Shown here in pieces: positions 11,089 through 21,821 of a DNA stretch of 64,000 nucleotides; position 1 is the stretch's first letter; each line of letters starts with the position of its first letter. The stretch lies in assembly GCF_046630445.1 (NCBI RefSeq), contig NC_092341.1, positions 34,885,501 to 34,949,500 on the forward strand. The letters are read 5' to 3'. The position numbers and the translations under genes are program-made. This DNA comes from Rutidosis leptorrhynchoides. Taxonomy: Eukaryota > Streptophyta > Magnoliopsida > Asterales > Asteraceae. The notes under the pieces were generated by a model. That model saw only the letters and a program-made list of their open reading frames with translations, did no database searches and had not been told where the DNA came from.

Positions 11089-12714
11089 TCATGGAGATCG
11101 GTTGATCAAATAACAAGCGGCTCTGACTGCTTCTCCCCAGAATGGCTTTGGCAGCTTAGCCATTCTGAGCATGCTCCGAACACGTTCCATGATTGTCCGG
11201 TTCATTCTTTCTGCTATACCATTATGTTGAGGGGTACGTGGGACCGTCTTCTCATGTCGGATGCCATATGATCTGCAATAGGCATCGAACTGCCTGGAAG
11301 AGTATTCACCGTTGTTGTCGGATCGAAGACACTTTAACTTCTTTCCTGTCTCACGTTCTACCATGACATGGAACTGTTTGAAGTAATCGAACACCTGGTC
11401 CTTCGTCCGTAAGAAATATACCCACACCTTTCGAGAAGTATCATCGATAAACGTCAGAAAGTATCGATTGCCGCCAATTGATTCAACCTCCAAGGGACCG
11501 CAAACATCAGAGTGTACCAGACTGAGTAACTCTGATTTTCTCGTTGAAGAGGAATTAAACGAGACTCTATGATGCTTACCAAACAGACAATGATTGCAAG
11601 GATCTAGTGCATCATCATTGTCTACATTGATAAGCTCCTTCTTTATTATGGTAGACAACCCTTTCTCACTCATGTGACCGAGTCTCTGGTGCCATAAATT
11701 TTGTGAAGCCTCCTTTTCTGCAACATTAATACTGTCTGTGCAGATCTTCACATGAGTCTTGTACAGTGTGCCACAAATGTGTCCTCGAGCGACTATCATA
11801 GCGCCTCTTGACAATTTCCATGTGCTTTTACTGAAATGACTATCATAGCCCTGTTTGTCGAGAGCTACCCCAGAAAGTAGATTCAACCGAAGATCTGGCA
11901 CATGGCGGACATCCTTCAAAGTGATTGTGCTCCCGGAACTTGTCTTTATCTTGACATCATCAATTCCGACAATCTCAGCAGAATTGGAATTTCCCATCTT
12001 CACAGCTCCAAAGTCACCAGCTTTGTATGTTGTGAAGTATTCTTTGTATGGAGTCACGTGGTAGGAAGCTGCAGTATCTACCACCCATTCCGTTTCTTCT
12101 CGTGAGACGTGAAGGCATGTCTCATCATGGGTTGAACAATAAGCTACATCACCAGAGATAGTCACTAATGTTTCTCCACCCTTATTCTTCGGCTGTGAAC
12201 TGCTTTGACCTTGTTCCTCTTTCAATCTATAGCAGTTCTTCTTCATATGTCCCTCTAATCCACAATGATGGCATTTATATGTTAGTTTTCTGCCATCAGC
12301 TGACCTGCCCCTGCTCTTGCTTCTGCCTCTCCATTTATTTTTGCTACTCATTCGCTGTCTCCCCCGATTCTCTGTGACAAAGGCATGGGTCTGATCTGTG
12401 CCCATGTCTTTTCTCCTTGCCTCTTCACTGAATAGGGCATCCTTGACCATTGACATGGTAAGTTTGCCATTCGGGGCTGAGTTGCTGAGTGTTACTACCA
12501 GCGTTTCCCAACTATCGGGAAGGTAACTAAGTAGCAGTAGCGCCTGAACTTCATCGCCAAGCGGCATCTCTACAGACGATAACTGGTTGACCAAGCTCTG
12601 GAACTTACTGGTATGCTCGGCAACTGAAGTTCCACTTTTGAGCTTCATGTTGACTAAACGCCTTATCAGCAGGGCTTTATTCTGAGCAGTCTTGCCCTGG
12701 TACATGTCCTCCAA
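11089..12714 (-). pseudogene. copia gag C-terminus, zinc knuckle, protease and integrase
   Basis: A 541-residue open stretch. Residues 1-110 are UBN2-type gag, followed by a CHHCGLEGHMKKNC knuckle (about 150). WVVDTAASYHVTP is the copia protease active site (D-T-A). The integrase has the HHCC finger (HQRLGHMSEKGL ... CNHCLFGK) and the catalytic core: first Asp in VHSDVCGP, second in LRSDNNGEY, Glu in PQHNGIAERMNRT. DNNGEY differs from the usual DNGGEY. It starts without an ATG because upstream gag codons carry stops, and ends at TGA at 11088. Confidence 0.9.
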
Positions 12715-12987
12715 CTTTTTCTAGAGGACATATGCGTCTGTCTCTTGTGCAACATGGTGGAAGACACTATGATCAATCTATTGACGGATCTGACCAATAG
12801 TTTTTCGGTTTGATTTCTTCCACTATTTCTCTTTGGCAGAATCAGGGTTTATACCCTTCAATTCAATAGGATCGAACAAATCCTTACAGCTGATGAGATC
12901 TTCCATTCGAGGTTTCCACAGCGTGTAGTTTGTGGCTGTGAGCATAATCATAGCTCCGGAAGATGATGTTGACTCTTCTGTGGACAT
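12715..12987 (-). pseudogene. copia gag N-terminus with nonsense codons
   Basis: Starts at ATG 12987 (MSTEESTSSSGAMIML...). It continues with the LWKPRMEDLI core of copia gag and joins the 11089-12714 block in the same frame. Three in-frame TAG codons lie near 12820, 12780 and 12722; the last two sit where close relatives have Trp. The frame otherwise aligns without indels. Confidence 0.82.
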
Positions 12988-13485
12988 TATCACCTTACAA
13001 ATAATTTTTCAACACAAACGGGTTTGAATTGTAGAAAACAGAGATCACCGTTACGTCCGGAACGGTTGAAAATGGTGGAATAGACACTTCGCGGCTTAAA
13101 TTCCACTTACGGGGTAAAATTATAATTTTTATAAACTTCAAGGACCAAAAATGAAATTCTGAAAATTTCAGGGACCAAATTGTAAAATTCCAGAATTGCT
13201 ACAGTACTGCTACAGTGACTTGCTACAGTGCCGCCATCTGCTACAGTGAATTGCTACAGTGATCGTCTTCTCCGGCGAAAATTCCGGCACCGGTCGTCTT
13301 CTCCGGCGAGATTCCGGCGAGTTGACCATACTTTGACCGCGTTTTCTGGGCTTGTTATAACTCCGTTTAAGTCACCGTTTTTTGCGTTGGACTCGGTTCG
13401 AAGAGATGAATCCAACGGTACACTAAAAATTGAATTTTGAGAAAACTTCAGAAGACCCAAAAACTCAACCAACGTCTCTAACCAA

Positions 13486-13498
13486 GCTCTTGATACCA
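13486..13498 (-). other. Primer-binding site, tRNA-iMet type
   Basis: Minus strand reads TGGTATCAAGAGC. This is the tRNA-iMet complement TGGTATCAGAGC with one extra A, two bases inside the LTR end at 13501. The 0.5-kb leader between here and the gag ATG (12988-13485) holds repeated GCTACAGTG words at about 13197-13262 and no gene. Confidence 0.8.
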
Positions 13499-13500
13499 CT

Positions 13501-13891
13501 TGTTAGGAAGAGAGGATCGCCTGGACGTTGGGAGATACAAATTTGAGAGAAAAACAACTCTATTACTCACAAGAATAGATTTACAGAGTATTACAAAACT
13601 CTTACAAAAACTCTCAAAACTCACACACACTATCTAGGTTGTGATTACACTTATCTGAGTGATTTGGGATGATTTACAACTGAGGTTTGCACCTCTATTT
13701 ATAGTAAAAATTCTATGGCGGTGGAATGGTGTGAACGGAGAAGGTTGGCGGCCGTAATCGTTATCAACTTTGCTACTTCCATATGAGTTGTCAAGGTTGC
13801 CTACTTTGAATATCTAGAAGGTGGGCTTCTAGATTGTAGGATGGAAATCTTCACCTCGAAACCATAATTGAATAACCCTTGTAGCTAACCA
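13501..13891 (-). repeat. Tnt1-like copia 5' LTR (about 390 bp)
   Basis: Minus strand ends CTTCCTAACA at 13501 and begins near TGGTTAGC at 13891, a slightly damaged TGTTAG...CTAACA pair. A TATA box (TATAAATAGAGG) lies at about 13703-13692, upstream of the transcribed part. The right boundary is judged from terminal similarity only, because the partner LTR is outside the window. Confidence 0.68.
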
Positions 13892-14899
13892 CTTTCTTGA
13901 ACCCATATCACGCTTTATCAATGGCCAGCGATTAAGCCACTCAGCACACTTGTTGTAAACAGTCTGCAATTTTGTCACTAATAAACAACAATATTAAGTC
14001 ACTAATATGCAATCAAATTAAGTGATTAGTTTAACCTGAAGGATGAATATATGAATGAAATTCTTAGGAACATTATCGTGTAGACCTTGTGACATGTTTG
14101 ATGTTATACCAAGATTAAAGATAAAGTTCTTGCAGCCTAATAATTTAACACCCTCATCAATCAGATATCGCCTTTTATTTGAATTCAAACTGAATGTTAG
14201 TATCAACCAAATGTTCTATAGGACTTACGCAGACTTACAATCTACTTGAGGTCAATTTGAAGTTCAATGAAACAAAGTAATGTACAACCTTTTCACATAG
14301 TACATTATATCTGGAAATGAAACAAATTCGGTCTAATTTTCAGTGCCTAAAATAAAGGGTTGTGATATTTTTGGCTTGGCTGATCATGAATGTTAAATTT
14401 TCAATGATTCAGTGATCATAATCATAAATAAAGAAATCAAATAGAGATATATATATATGAGTGAAGTACATACCAAAGAAATTAGAAGGAACTTTGTCAT
14501 TAGAAAATCGTCTATCAGGTTTACCTTAATAATTTTCTGCAAGGTACACACACTGCCCCATTTGTTGGTCATCACATATCTCACTCCTCATATATGTTTG
14601 GTTATATCCTAAACTTAGTTTTTATGATTATAACAATGATGAAGATCTTTCAAATTAGACATCGAGTATATTAAAAAATAGGACAAGAAATCGTTTGTGG
14701 GTCAAACCAAGCCAGTATGGACACGTACTACATGTATAAACCTCATCAACTTTAACCGAAGGGTAACCCGCTAATGTAGCTACCACAAAGTTCGAAGTGA
14801 AGCAAAAAACCAATATAAGAGTGATATTATTCACGTGCAAGTTATGCATCCATTCTACAATGAGTACAACACTCTGAACAACACACGAAAAGGTAGCAA
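13892..14899. other. Unassigned DNA with one exon-like ORF
   Basis: No recognised gene. On minus at 14206-14018 an open stretch (KRRYLIDEGVKLLGC ... NMSQGLHDNVPKNF) ends at a CTTCAG|GTTAAA donor-like site and could be one exon of a host gene or captured fragment; I do not recognise the protein. The rest is AT-rich. Confidence 0.35.
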
Positions 14900-15130
14900 T
14901 TACCGTCCAAGGAGAACAATGATAGTAATAAAAAGAGAGATCTTCTGTATCTGGGACCTGCTTAACTCGAGACCAACCCGCCAATGCAAACGAACACTCA
15001 GCAAACAAATGGTCTTGGGAATCTGGGTAATGCTTACACAATAATGTACACACCCAACTCATTTGTTGGGTCAATCTGCCAAGCCTTAATAAGCTTATCT
15101 TGAGTATTCATTTTCTTGTGGCGCAGTAAC
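14900..15130 (-). pseudogene. LINE remnant: zf-RVT domain at the end of a non-LTR pol
   Basis: Near 15120-15060 the minus frame reads MNTQDKLIKAWQIDPTNE, resembling the LKTQDKL region just before the zinc-finger domain of plant LINE polymerases. After a frameshift it continues at about 15045-14950 as LCKHYPDSQDHLFAECSFA, the zf-RVT pattern (C-x-H, DSxxHLF, C-xFA, then W). Only this tail is recognisable; no endonuclease or RT core is nearby. A dead 5'-truncated or eroded LINE is the simplest reading. Confidence 0.68.
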
Positions 15131-15642
15131 AACCACATAATAAATGAATATTTCGGAAAAAAAATTCGAGTACCAAATAAACAAATACAAATGGACCAGC
15201 GGGGCTTGTAGACGTATATATAGAATTCCACACTAAAAGATTGGCACTTTAACCCATTTACAAAAAACTGTGATTAACAGTAATGGGTCTAAATACCAAT
15301 GATACATTATATCGAAATACAGTAATGAGTGTAACTTATATTACATAATAGCAGGTGACAATAGCCTATTAAAACTATACGAACATACATTATATCTAAA
15401 TACCAAAAAATATCTATCTGCACCAAACAAACATTGGTTAACACAACTTATTTCTTCGTGAAATCATACGGTGTACAATTGTACAAACCTAATCATATAT
15501 AAGTAAAAATAAAAACCCTAATTACTTTTAATAATATAGATAAATAAAAAATTAGCAACATAAGTATATTCAATCCCTAATTAATTAGAATTATACAGAC
15601 AAAACCCTAATTAATTTAACGAAGTGCGTAGTAGAATTAACC

Positions 15643-15690
15643 TGGGCAGCTTTATAAGCAGAAAGATTATTCTCAGCAGCTTCTTTCCTT
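15643..15690 (-). pseudogene. 14-3-3 protein exon fragment
   Basis: The minus strand encodes RKEAAENNLSAYKAAQ, essentially the 14-3-3 helix that reads ERKEAAE...AYKAAQ in plant 14-3-3 proteins. It is followed directly by a GT that fits a splice donor (CAG|GTTAAT). The codon before is a TGA where Ala-Glu would be expected, so the piece is broken. No other 14-3-3 exon was seen within several hundred bases, so this is a captured or decayed scrap. Confidence 0.72.
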
Positions 15691-16457
15691 CAAGCTACAT
15701 ACTATCAAAAAGCATGAAATTTGGTTCTTATACAGATATCCGAAGTCACTAAATCCTGATGATTTGCAACACATTAAGCATAAAATAAATGCACTCAGCA
15801 CACTGAGGTTGCAGTGAAAACAGATTTTAATGGAACTCGACTATAATCGAAACCCTAAAAATACATGAATCGTTTTTTTTTCCCTTCAAATTAAGAGTAT
15901 AATGATGGGAAACGGATTGGACGATGACTTGATTAAGATGAGGAAGATCAGCCCGTTAATTTGAAGACATGCATTTGTATTAGAGTTTGAGGGTGAGAGG
16001 CGTATGAGATAAAAATATTTGGGGTTTTTTGCTGCCCGAAGTCGCTCAGTTTTTTAGATGTCAACTTGGATTTGTGGGTGATTAAAAATGTAATTATGAA
16101 GTGCCATGTCACTAATCAGGATTAAGGAGTAATTAGGAGGTGCCATATGGGATTAACCTTCATGATTTATAATATGTAAATAGATAAATAGATAGATAGA
16201 TATTGACGTACATGATGCAAATAAAAATGAATTAATTAGTATTAAAATTTGGATATGTTAAATTAATTTCAAATAGGTAATACTCCGTAATTGACATCTT
16301 GAAGTGAATGGTTGAACTAAATAGAAGAGGTCAATAACACGTACCCTATCTTCCGTTTTATTTGCATAAGTTGACGTTTAATTAGCACGGGATATGAAAC
16401 GGTTTTTCATCACAAGAGTTTTTGGAACATATTAACTTCGTAATCATCAATATCTTT
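15691..16457. other. AT-rich intergenic DNA left of the Helitron
   Basis: No ORF or RNA gene seen. Its last bases are the left flank of the Helitron (CATATTAACTTCGTAATC, then TATCTTT), which recurs twice further right at about 21800 and 22510. Confidence 0.5.
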
Positions 16458-17356
16458 TCTATACATACTATGAAAATTCTATCTGTATGACATCACTACA
16501 TAATTTAAACCTTAGCTTAAAAAATATTTAAGGACACTTGGCACTTTGTAAGGACTTAATGCTTACATCATTAGTTTTAATTAAGTAATTAAAATAATTA
16601 AAATTATAATAATTAAAAACATCACGAGTAAAGCATTTGTCAAAAAATACGGCCTCGAGCTTTCATCCCTGCACACGCGTGCCTGACATATCGTTATCTC
16701 ATCGGATTATAATCCCGTCTTTATTTTTTTAAAAATGTTATCTGGCACAACCCTAATTTAACACCATTCTCCTGTCTCTTGAACTCTAACCGCTGCGATT
16801 TATAGCCGCCACCATCTCCGCCATCGCACCACCACCACGGCTACCATCTACAGCTGCTGTCAATTTCAAAACCCTCACAAGAAACCACAACCCTAATCAG
16901 GCGATTTAATCCCAAAAATCATAGCCAGACGATTAAAAGAACAGGGTAAATGGATTTGAATTCGATTTTATAAAACTTTTTTTTAGATTTGTAGCACTTG
17001 AATTGTATACTAAATAATTTATGTCTATCTGGATTTATCATAGGTTTTATGCGATGTGAAGGCTATCGTCTTTTGATTTTTGTAAGTAAAAGGTTTGTGT
17101 AATTCTTTTTGAAGTTAACACTTTTATTATACATTCCATCTTCTTCTGATATATATTGATTAAATGTCTAAAAGAGAAATTGGTTTTCTTATATATAGTT
17201 TGGTTGTTCACACTAAACTCACTGTTGCAATGGTGAGATCTTTTTTCCTTTATTGCTTCTATAAATAAAAGTGACATGTATTTATCTCTGATAATTGTTC
17301 TCATATCCAGTTATTGTCATTGTGACTTCGAAAATGCTTTGAAAATAATATGGCTT

Positions 17357-17419
17357 AACATTATTGGTCAAAAGCCTTTAAAAAAAAAAAAAAAAAAAAA
17401 AAAACATTATTGGTCAAAA
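17357..17419 (+). repeat. Poly(A) micro-insertion with 17-bp target duplication
   Basis: AACATTATTGGTCAAAA occurs at 17357-17373 and again at 17403-17419. Between them are only GCCTTT and about 23 A. This is the footprint of target-primed reverse transcription with an extremely 5'-truncated LINE/SINE product. Confidence 0.75.
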
Positions 17420-17470
17420 AGGTTTGAAAAGTCAAACGAAGGTATGATGTAATGTAATTACATATATATG

Positions 17471-17504
<34 letters not shown>

Positions 17505-18840
17505 TAATGATGTATATGTATATGTGATGTTGAACTAAAACAAATTATTGTTTTTATGTAGTGATGTAATGTCAAATGATCAAATCATCATCCGCCTAAC
17601 ACAAGTGTATTTTGTATTTCTAATACCTTTTGTTAATACTGAAGCTATTTTACTATATGAGTAATTAGATATCACAATCTTGACCCACTTAAGTTAAAAC
17701 TTTGTGTTTAGTTTTCATACATAATTGTATACGATTTATAGATAGTAATTTGGTTACGGAGGTCCTGGAGCTTTTTTAAAAACTTATCAAGAACTGATAT
17801 GCTTTTGAAAGAGGTATCATATGTTTACTCAATAATCGAGTAAGATTTGTAACACACATTATATCAAATGGTGCTTTGCAATGGTTGATAATATAGCTGC
17901 CACATTTTAACACGTGTTAGGTTTCTCTCTTAGGTTGCTTAACTATATTAAGTCTCAATTTGGTTTGATTTGGTTGTTAATTTTGATTTTGATTGTGCTA
18001 ATTGTGTCGTAATGACTCCTGTATAGGTTCACCAGCCACATCAAATGCATATCGGTGTAGAGTCTCTTTTCTTATAAAGTTTGGCATGTTCTTTTCAAAC
18101 TCTTTATGAAGTATAATTGTCATGTCACTAATATACGAGTATTCTTTTGCTTTTTGATGAAATTTTCATTGTGTTCCTAATGCGTAAAATGTAACTTTGA
18201 GCTTTTTTTGTTACTTATTAAGCACGCTATTGCAAAGTTCTGAGCTTTTTTATTATTTTGTTGGATGTTGTTTGTTGAGGTACATATTTGATTCAGTGTG
18301 AGGGTAATTTTTAGAAGAGAGGACTTTTGAAGTTGGGCAAAACATGATCTAATGGGCCAGGACACTGATGCAATTGATGTTAGTTATTTGAATTAATTCT
18401 TTAAAGTTGGTAAAAGTTCTATTATTATCTTGAATTTGGGATTTATCTGTGAAGTTTCTAATTTATTTTATTTATTGTGATGTGGTTACAAGGTTTGTCG
18501 AATTGATATGTGGGGCTGTAGATGTATTACAAGCCCATTTTGATCAACATGGAACTTGATTTATATGGTAAGTTTTCTTTTTGTTCACAAGTTTAGGTCT
18601 TTTTGTTATAGATTTACGCCTAACTATTTCCCTATAAATCTTGCAATCGTTGCCGTTGGGTCAGATGAGAAAATGTCATATTAGTTAAAAATTTTCAGGG
18701 TGTTGGCAATATGGTTTTGAAATAGTTCTGTGTAAATCTAATCGCTCTAAATGATCATTGTATGCATTCAGTTTTATACTCCAAATTTGATAGTGGTCAA
18801 TTCACAATTCTTCTTTATTACAACCTGCTTCTATCCAATA

Positions 18841-18893
18841 TAATCAATATGATTTTTTTTTTTTTTTTGGATGAAGTAATCAATATGATTTTT
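18841..18893 (-). repeat. Second poly(A) micro-insertion (minus orientation)
   Basis: TAATCAATATGATTTTT is at 18841-18857 and 18877-18893. The insert is a T-run followed by GGATGAAG, i.e. a poly(A)-tailed scrap in minus orientation. Confidence 0.65.
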
Positions 18894-20312
18894 GGACTGC
18901 TTTATTTTAACGAATTAACTTAGCTCAATATATAGTGAGATTTGTTTGATGATGAGTATTATTGATGGTTCATTAAATAAGTTAATAGATTGTCTATTAA
19001 TGCTATTAGTTTTTTAAAATTACTGTGAAGGATCAAGGATGTAAAAAGCCATACTATGTTTTTGTGGATTATTCTTATTGTTCAACTTCTTATACTATTT
19101 GTTTTGTTAAATTAGGTGGCTAGATGTCTGATGATGTTGCAAGTACATCCAGCCTACATACACAATTACTACTAATGACTAACAGCTTTCTTGGTGATAC
19201 TGATCCGGATTTCATTTGAGAAGATCCTACCGATGTGGTGTTTTACTATTGTTTGCTTGGGTTATTATTTGTACTATTTTTTAGATTTCTGCATGTTTGG
19301 ATCCGAGATCCATGTTTGATCTCTTTAATCATATTCAGAAGAAATAATTCTTCCTAATGTTAAGGTATGTCGACTTCTATTTCAACATCTAAAGTCCTTC
19401 ACCTAATAATATTTGTGAACTGAAAATGTGTTCTTGATGTTATTTGCTAATCAAGTGATTGCTTGAAGTTGTTATGGCATTGTGTTTTGTCTGCTTGAAA
19501 ATATATACTTCGTATCTATTTGTTTTACAATCATTGACGTTAGAACACGCTGTAAGTGCTTCTATCTACTACATTCTATGAAAATGCCTATGGAATGACA
19601 TCATTTTATAATTAAATATACTAAATGTGATTATGAGGTTCTTACCTAATTTCATATCATTTTCTAGAGGAAAAAAGAAATGAACATTTTGCATCTTTTT
19701 GTGTATCTTAAGTGGTCAGTTATTGTGTATGCAGTTGGAATACCAGTTGTGAGTTCTTCTCTTGATTGGATTGGCATGATGCATTTATTCTTTATAGGAT
19801 TTTCTAAGCGGATCTCGAACCTCTTCAATACTGCTCGAATTTGTATGTGTTTGTAAGTTTCTATTTTTTTTAAAAAAATGTTGTGTGCTTTACAAGCATC
19901 AAACAATAAAGACCAATATGAGTAAATAACATTGAATTGTATGCATTGTTCCTTAAAAAATCTTTGTTGAAACGATCCCTGCAAGTAACATATATGTAGT
20001 CTTACCTTCAATATTTTTTGGCTTACCTTTTAAATTTTTTCGTATGATGTATGATAATGCTCTGCTATATATGCCCATATTAGTTAATAGTGGATGGTTT
20101 GGTCATATATATGTACTAAATTGTTTCATGTTTAGTTTCTAATATGGTAGTGGGGAATCCATCACTATTACTTGCTACATGTAAATGCAAGTTACCTTTA
20201 TATGATGTGTATATGTATGTATATGTATTGATATATATGATTGAATCTGTTTGCTTTGTAGAGTGGTGATTCTAGCCATAGGTTTAGTGTCAAATGGATT
20301 TGAGTAATGCAG

Positions 20313-20422
20313 GCGAATACTCCATAAGTACACAAATGAAGATGTATCCCTTGGTGCTTGGTTTATTGGTCTTGACGTTGATCATATTGATGATCGTAAC
20401 ATGCGTTGCGGGACTCCTCCTG
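20313..20422 (+). pseudogene. Captured exon of a beta-1,3-galactosyltransferase (GT31)
   Basis: Encodes [17 protein letters not shown] followed by [19 protein letters not shown]. This is the conserved GT31 segment with the NEDVxxG motif and the DDRxxCCGTPP region (here MRCGTPP, so the first Cys is Arg). It is bordered by TGCAG before 20313 and by GTTAGT after 20422, so it is one exon with its splice sites. Neighbouring exons of the gene were not found in the Helitron. In an intact gene this Golgi enzyme adds galactose to glycoproteins such as arabinogalactan proteins. Here it is a fragment, though it could be spliced into Helitron-derived transcripts. Confidence 0.87.
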
Positions 20423-20627
20423 GTTAGTACTTTAACTGTGTTTCATAAAAAAGTCAACATTTGACTTTTTTTGTTCAAAGTCAGTCTTTACTCATTTTTT
20501 AGATTCATCCATGTTTTTACCTGAAGGTATTCTCATTTACTAAGAAAAACTAAAAAATACTGTTTTTCATCACTATGTAAATTTTAAATTAAAAAAAAAG
20601 GGCTCGAATATAATACAAAATTACAGA

Positions 20628-20695
20628 AAACCATTCCTTTGGAACCACCTTATTGACCCATAAACCATTCCTTTGTAACCACCTTATTGACCCAT
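20628..20695. repeat. 34-bp direct tandem duplication
   Basis: Two adjacent copies beginning AAACCATTCCTTTG, differing by one base (G/T), within the Helitron. A related loose repeat, ACATTGATTGTACAACC, occurs at about 21303 and 21351. Confidence 0.85.
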
Positions 20696-21758
20696 TTCCT
20701 TAGTGGAAGAATGTAAGTAGCACCTTTTACACTAATATGTCATGTGTGCTGCTCAATAACTATAGATTAGCGTAAATAACATTTTAACCACTGCTGCTAA
20801 AAAAAGATTCATCGAATACAACCACATTGATCCCCGACAAGATCAACAACCGAGATACATCTCAAGTCTGCATCAACAATCACACATCATAAGTCGCCAC
20901 ATTGATTGTTATGTTAAGGAACTGATTTTGAATATTTATATGAAGGTATGTTTTATTGAATTTAATTATCTGTATACACATTTAGTCTATGTTCATAAAT
21001 TGAATTTAGTATACAAAATTTCCTTCGTGGTATGTATTTATAATCTTATGACATGTTTATAGATAAAGTGGTGTCTTGCCAGTCTATTGTGACCACACAA
21101 TTGGGTTTGAACACGGAAATGGATGTTATGATGATGCATTTGTTCATGTAGTTTTTGTTGGAATGTGAGTATTTAGAGGATTATTTCAAGTTTTTATGTT
21201 CTTTAATTGATTAAAAAGTTTGTTATTGTGTGGTGGATGCAGTGTACAAAAGAAGCTCATCGGCCTGTGGATTGTGAAACCATTTGGAAGTTGATAAGCA
21301 CACATTGATTGTACAACCACAATTTTAGTAAGTTGTACACATAAGATAATACATTGATTGTACAACCACAAATGTATTATTTACGCTGTTTAAAGTGAAG
21401 TTGAATAGACTCATGAAAGATTTAAAAGAAAAACATGTATTAGGTGAGCTTGAAACATGTACTAATAATACTTCGTATAAGTTTTAAATCGGTGAACTTG
21501 ACAAGTAATGAGCTTCCTACTACAAAGAAGATGTGATGATTTTTAAAAGTAATGAATTCTTAAACATGCTTTTCATTTTGTTTGTTCATGTTTTTGTAAT
21601 TTCAAGACTATGCTTTTAGATTTCTTTTTGTAATTGTCGTTCCTTCAACAATTTGGTTGAACATTGTTGTTTTCTATCTCATATAACTTGATGAATTTCG
21701 TTACTTTATCTGCATGTTGATTATATAACGTATCATTAAAAAAAAAATTTCTTTAAAA

Positions 21759-21787
21759 ACCCGTGAATCCACGGGTCTCTGCACTAG
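21759..21787 (+). other. Helitron 3' terminal hairpin and CTAG
   Basis: Stem ACCCGTG/CACGGGT with AATC loop, then CTCTGCA and the terminal CTAG. This is the terminator signal used in rolling-circle replication by Helitron transposase supplied in trans. Confidence 0.9.
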
Positions 21788-21821
21788 TAATCTCTTATTT
21801 TTGAAACATATTAACTTCGTA

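Larger units (their letters stand above)
9365..13891 (-). mobile_element. Tnt1-like (Tork-type) Ty1/copia element, truncated and mutated
   Basis: On minus: 5' LTR (13891-13501), tRNA-iMet-type primer site, gag from 12987, protease, integrase, reverse transcriptase and the start of RNase H. The last is cut at 9365 by the Tekay-like LTR; the remainder and the 3' LTR should lie left of the window. The polyprotein closely follows the Tnt1 arrangement. At least seven in-frame stops break it, so this copy is dead. Several stops are TGG-to-TAG changes expected from decay of methylated DNA. Confidence 0.88.
16458..21787 (+). mobile_element. Non-autonomous Helitron (5.33 kb)
   Basis: The 5' end is TCTATACATAC at 16458. 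The 3' end is a perfect 7-bp hairpin (ACCCGTG-AATC-CACGGGT, 21759-21776), seven bases, then CTAG at 21784-21787. Removing exactly this interval joins TATCTTT to TAATCTCTTATTT, and that joined sequence exists at about 22532-22550, so the boundaries are base-exact by an internal empty site. No Rep/helicase ORF is present. Inside are a galactosyltransferase exon (20313-20422), a UTR-like pyrimidine-rich stretch (16745-16960), two poly(A) micro-insertions and a 34-bp tandem duplication. Host flanks are T/T rather than the commoner A/T. Confidence 0.9.

Noticed and set aside
13228-13499. ORFs on both strands upstream of the Tnt1-like gag
   Set aside because: They lie in the leader between primer site and gag, overlap each other antisense and resemble no protein.
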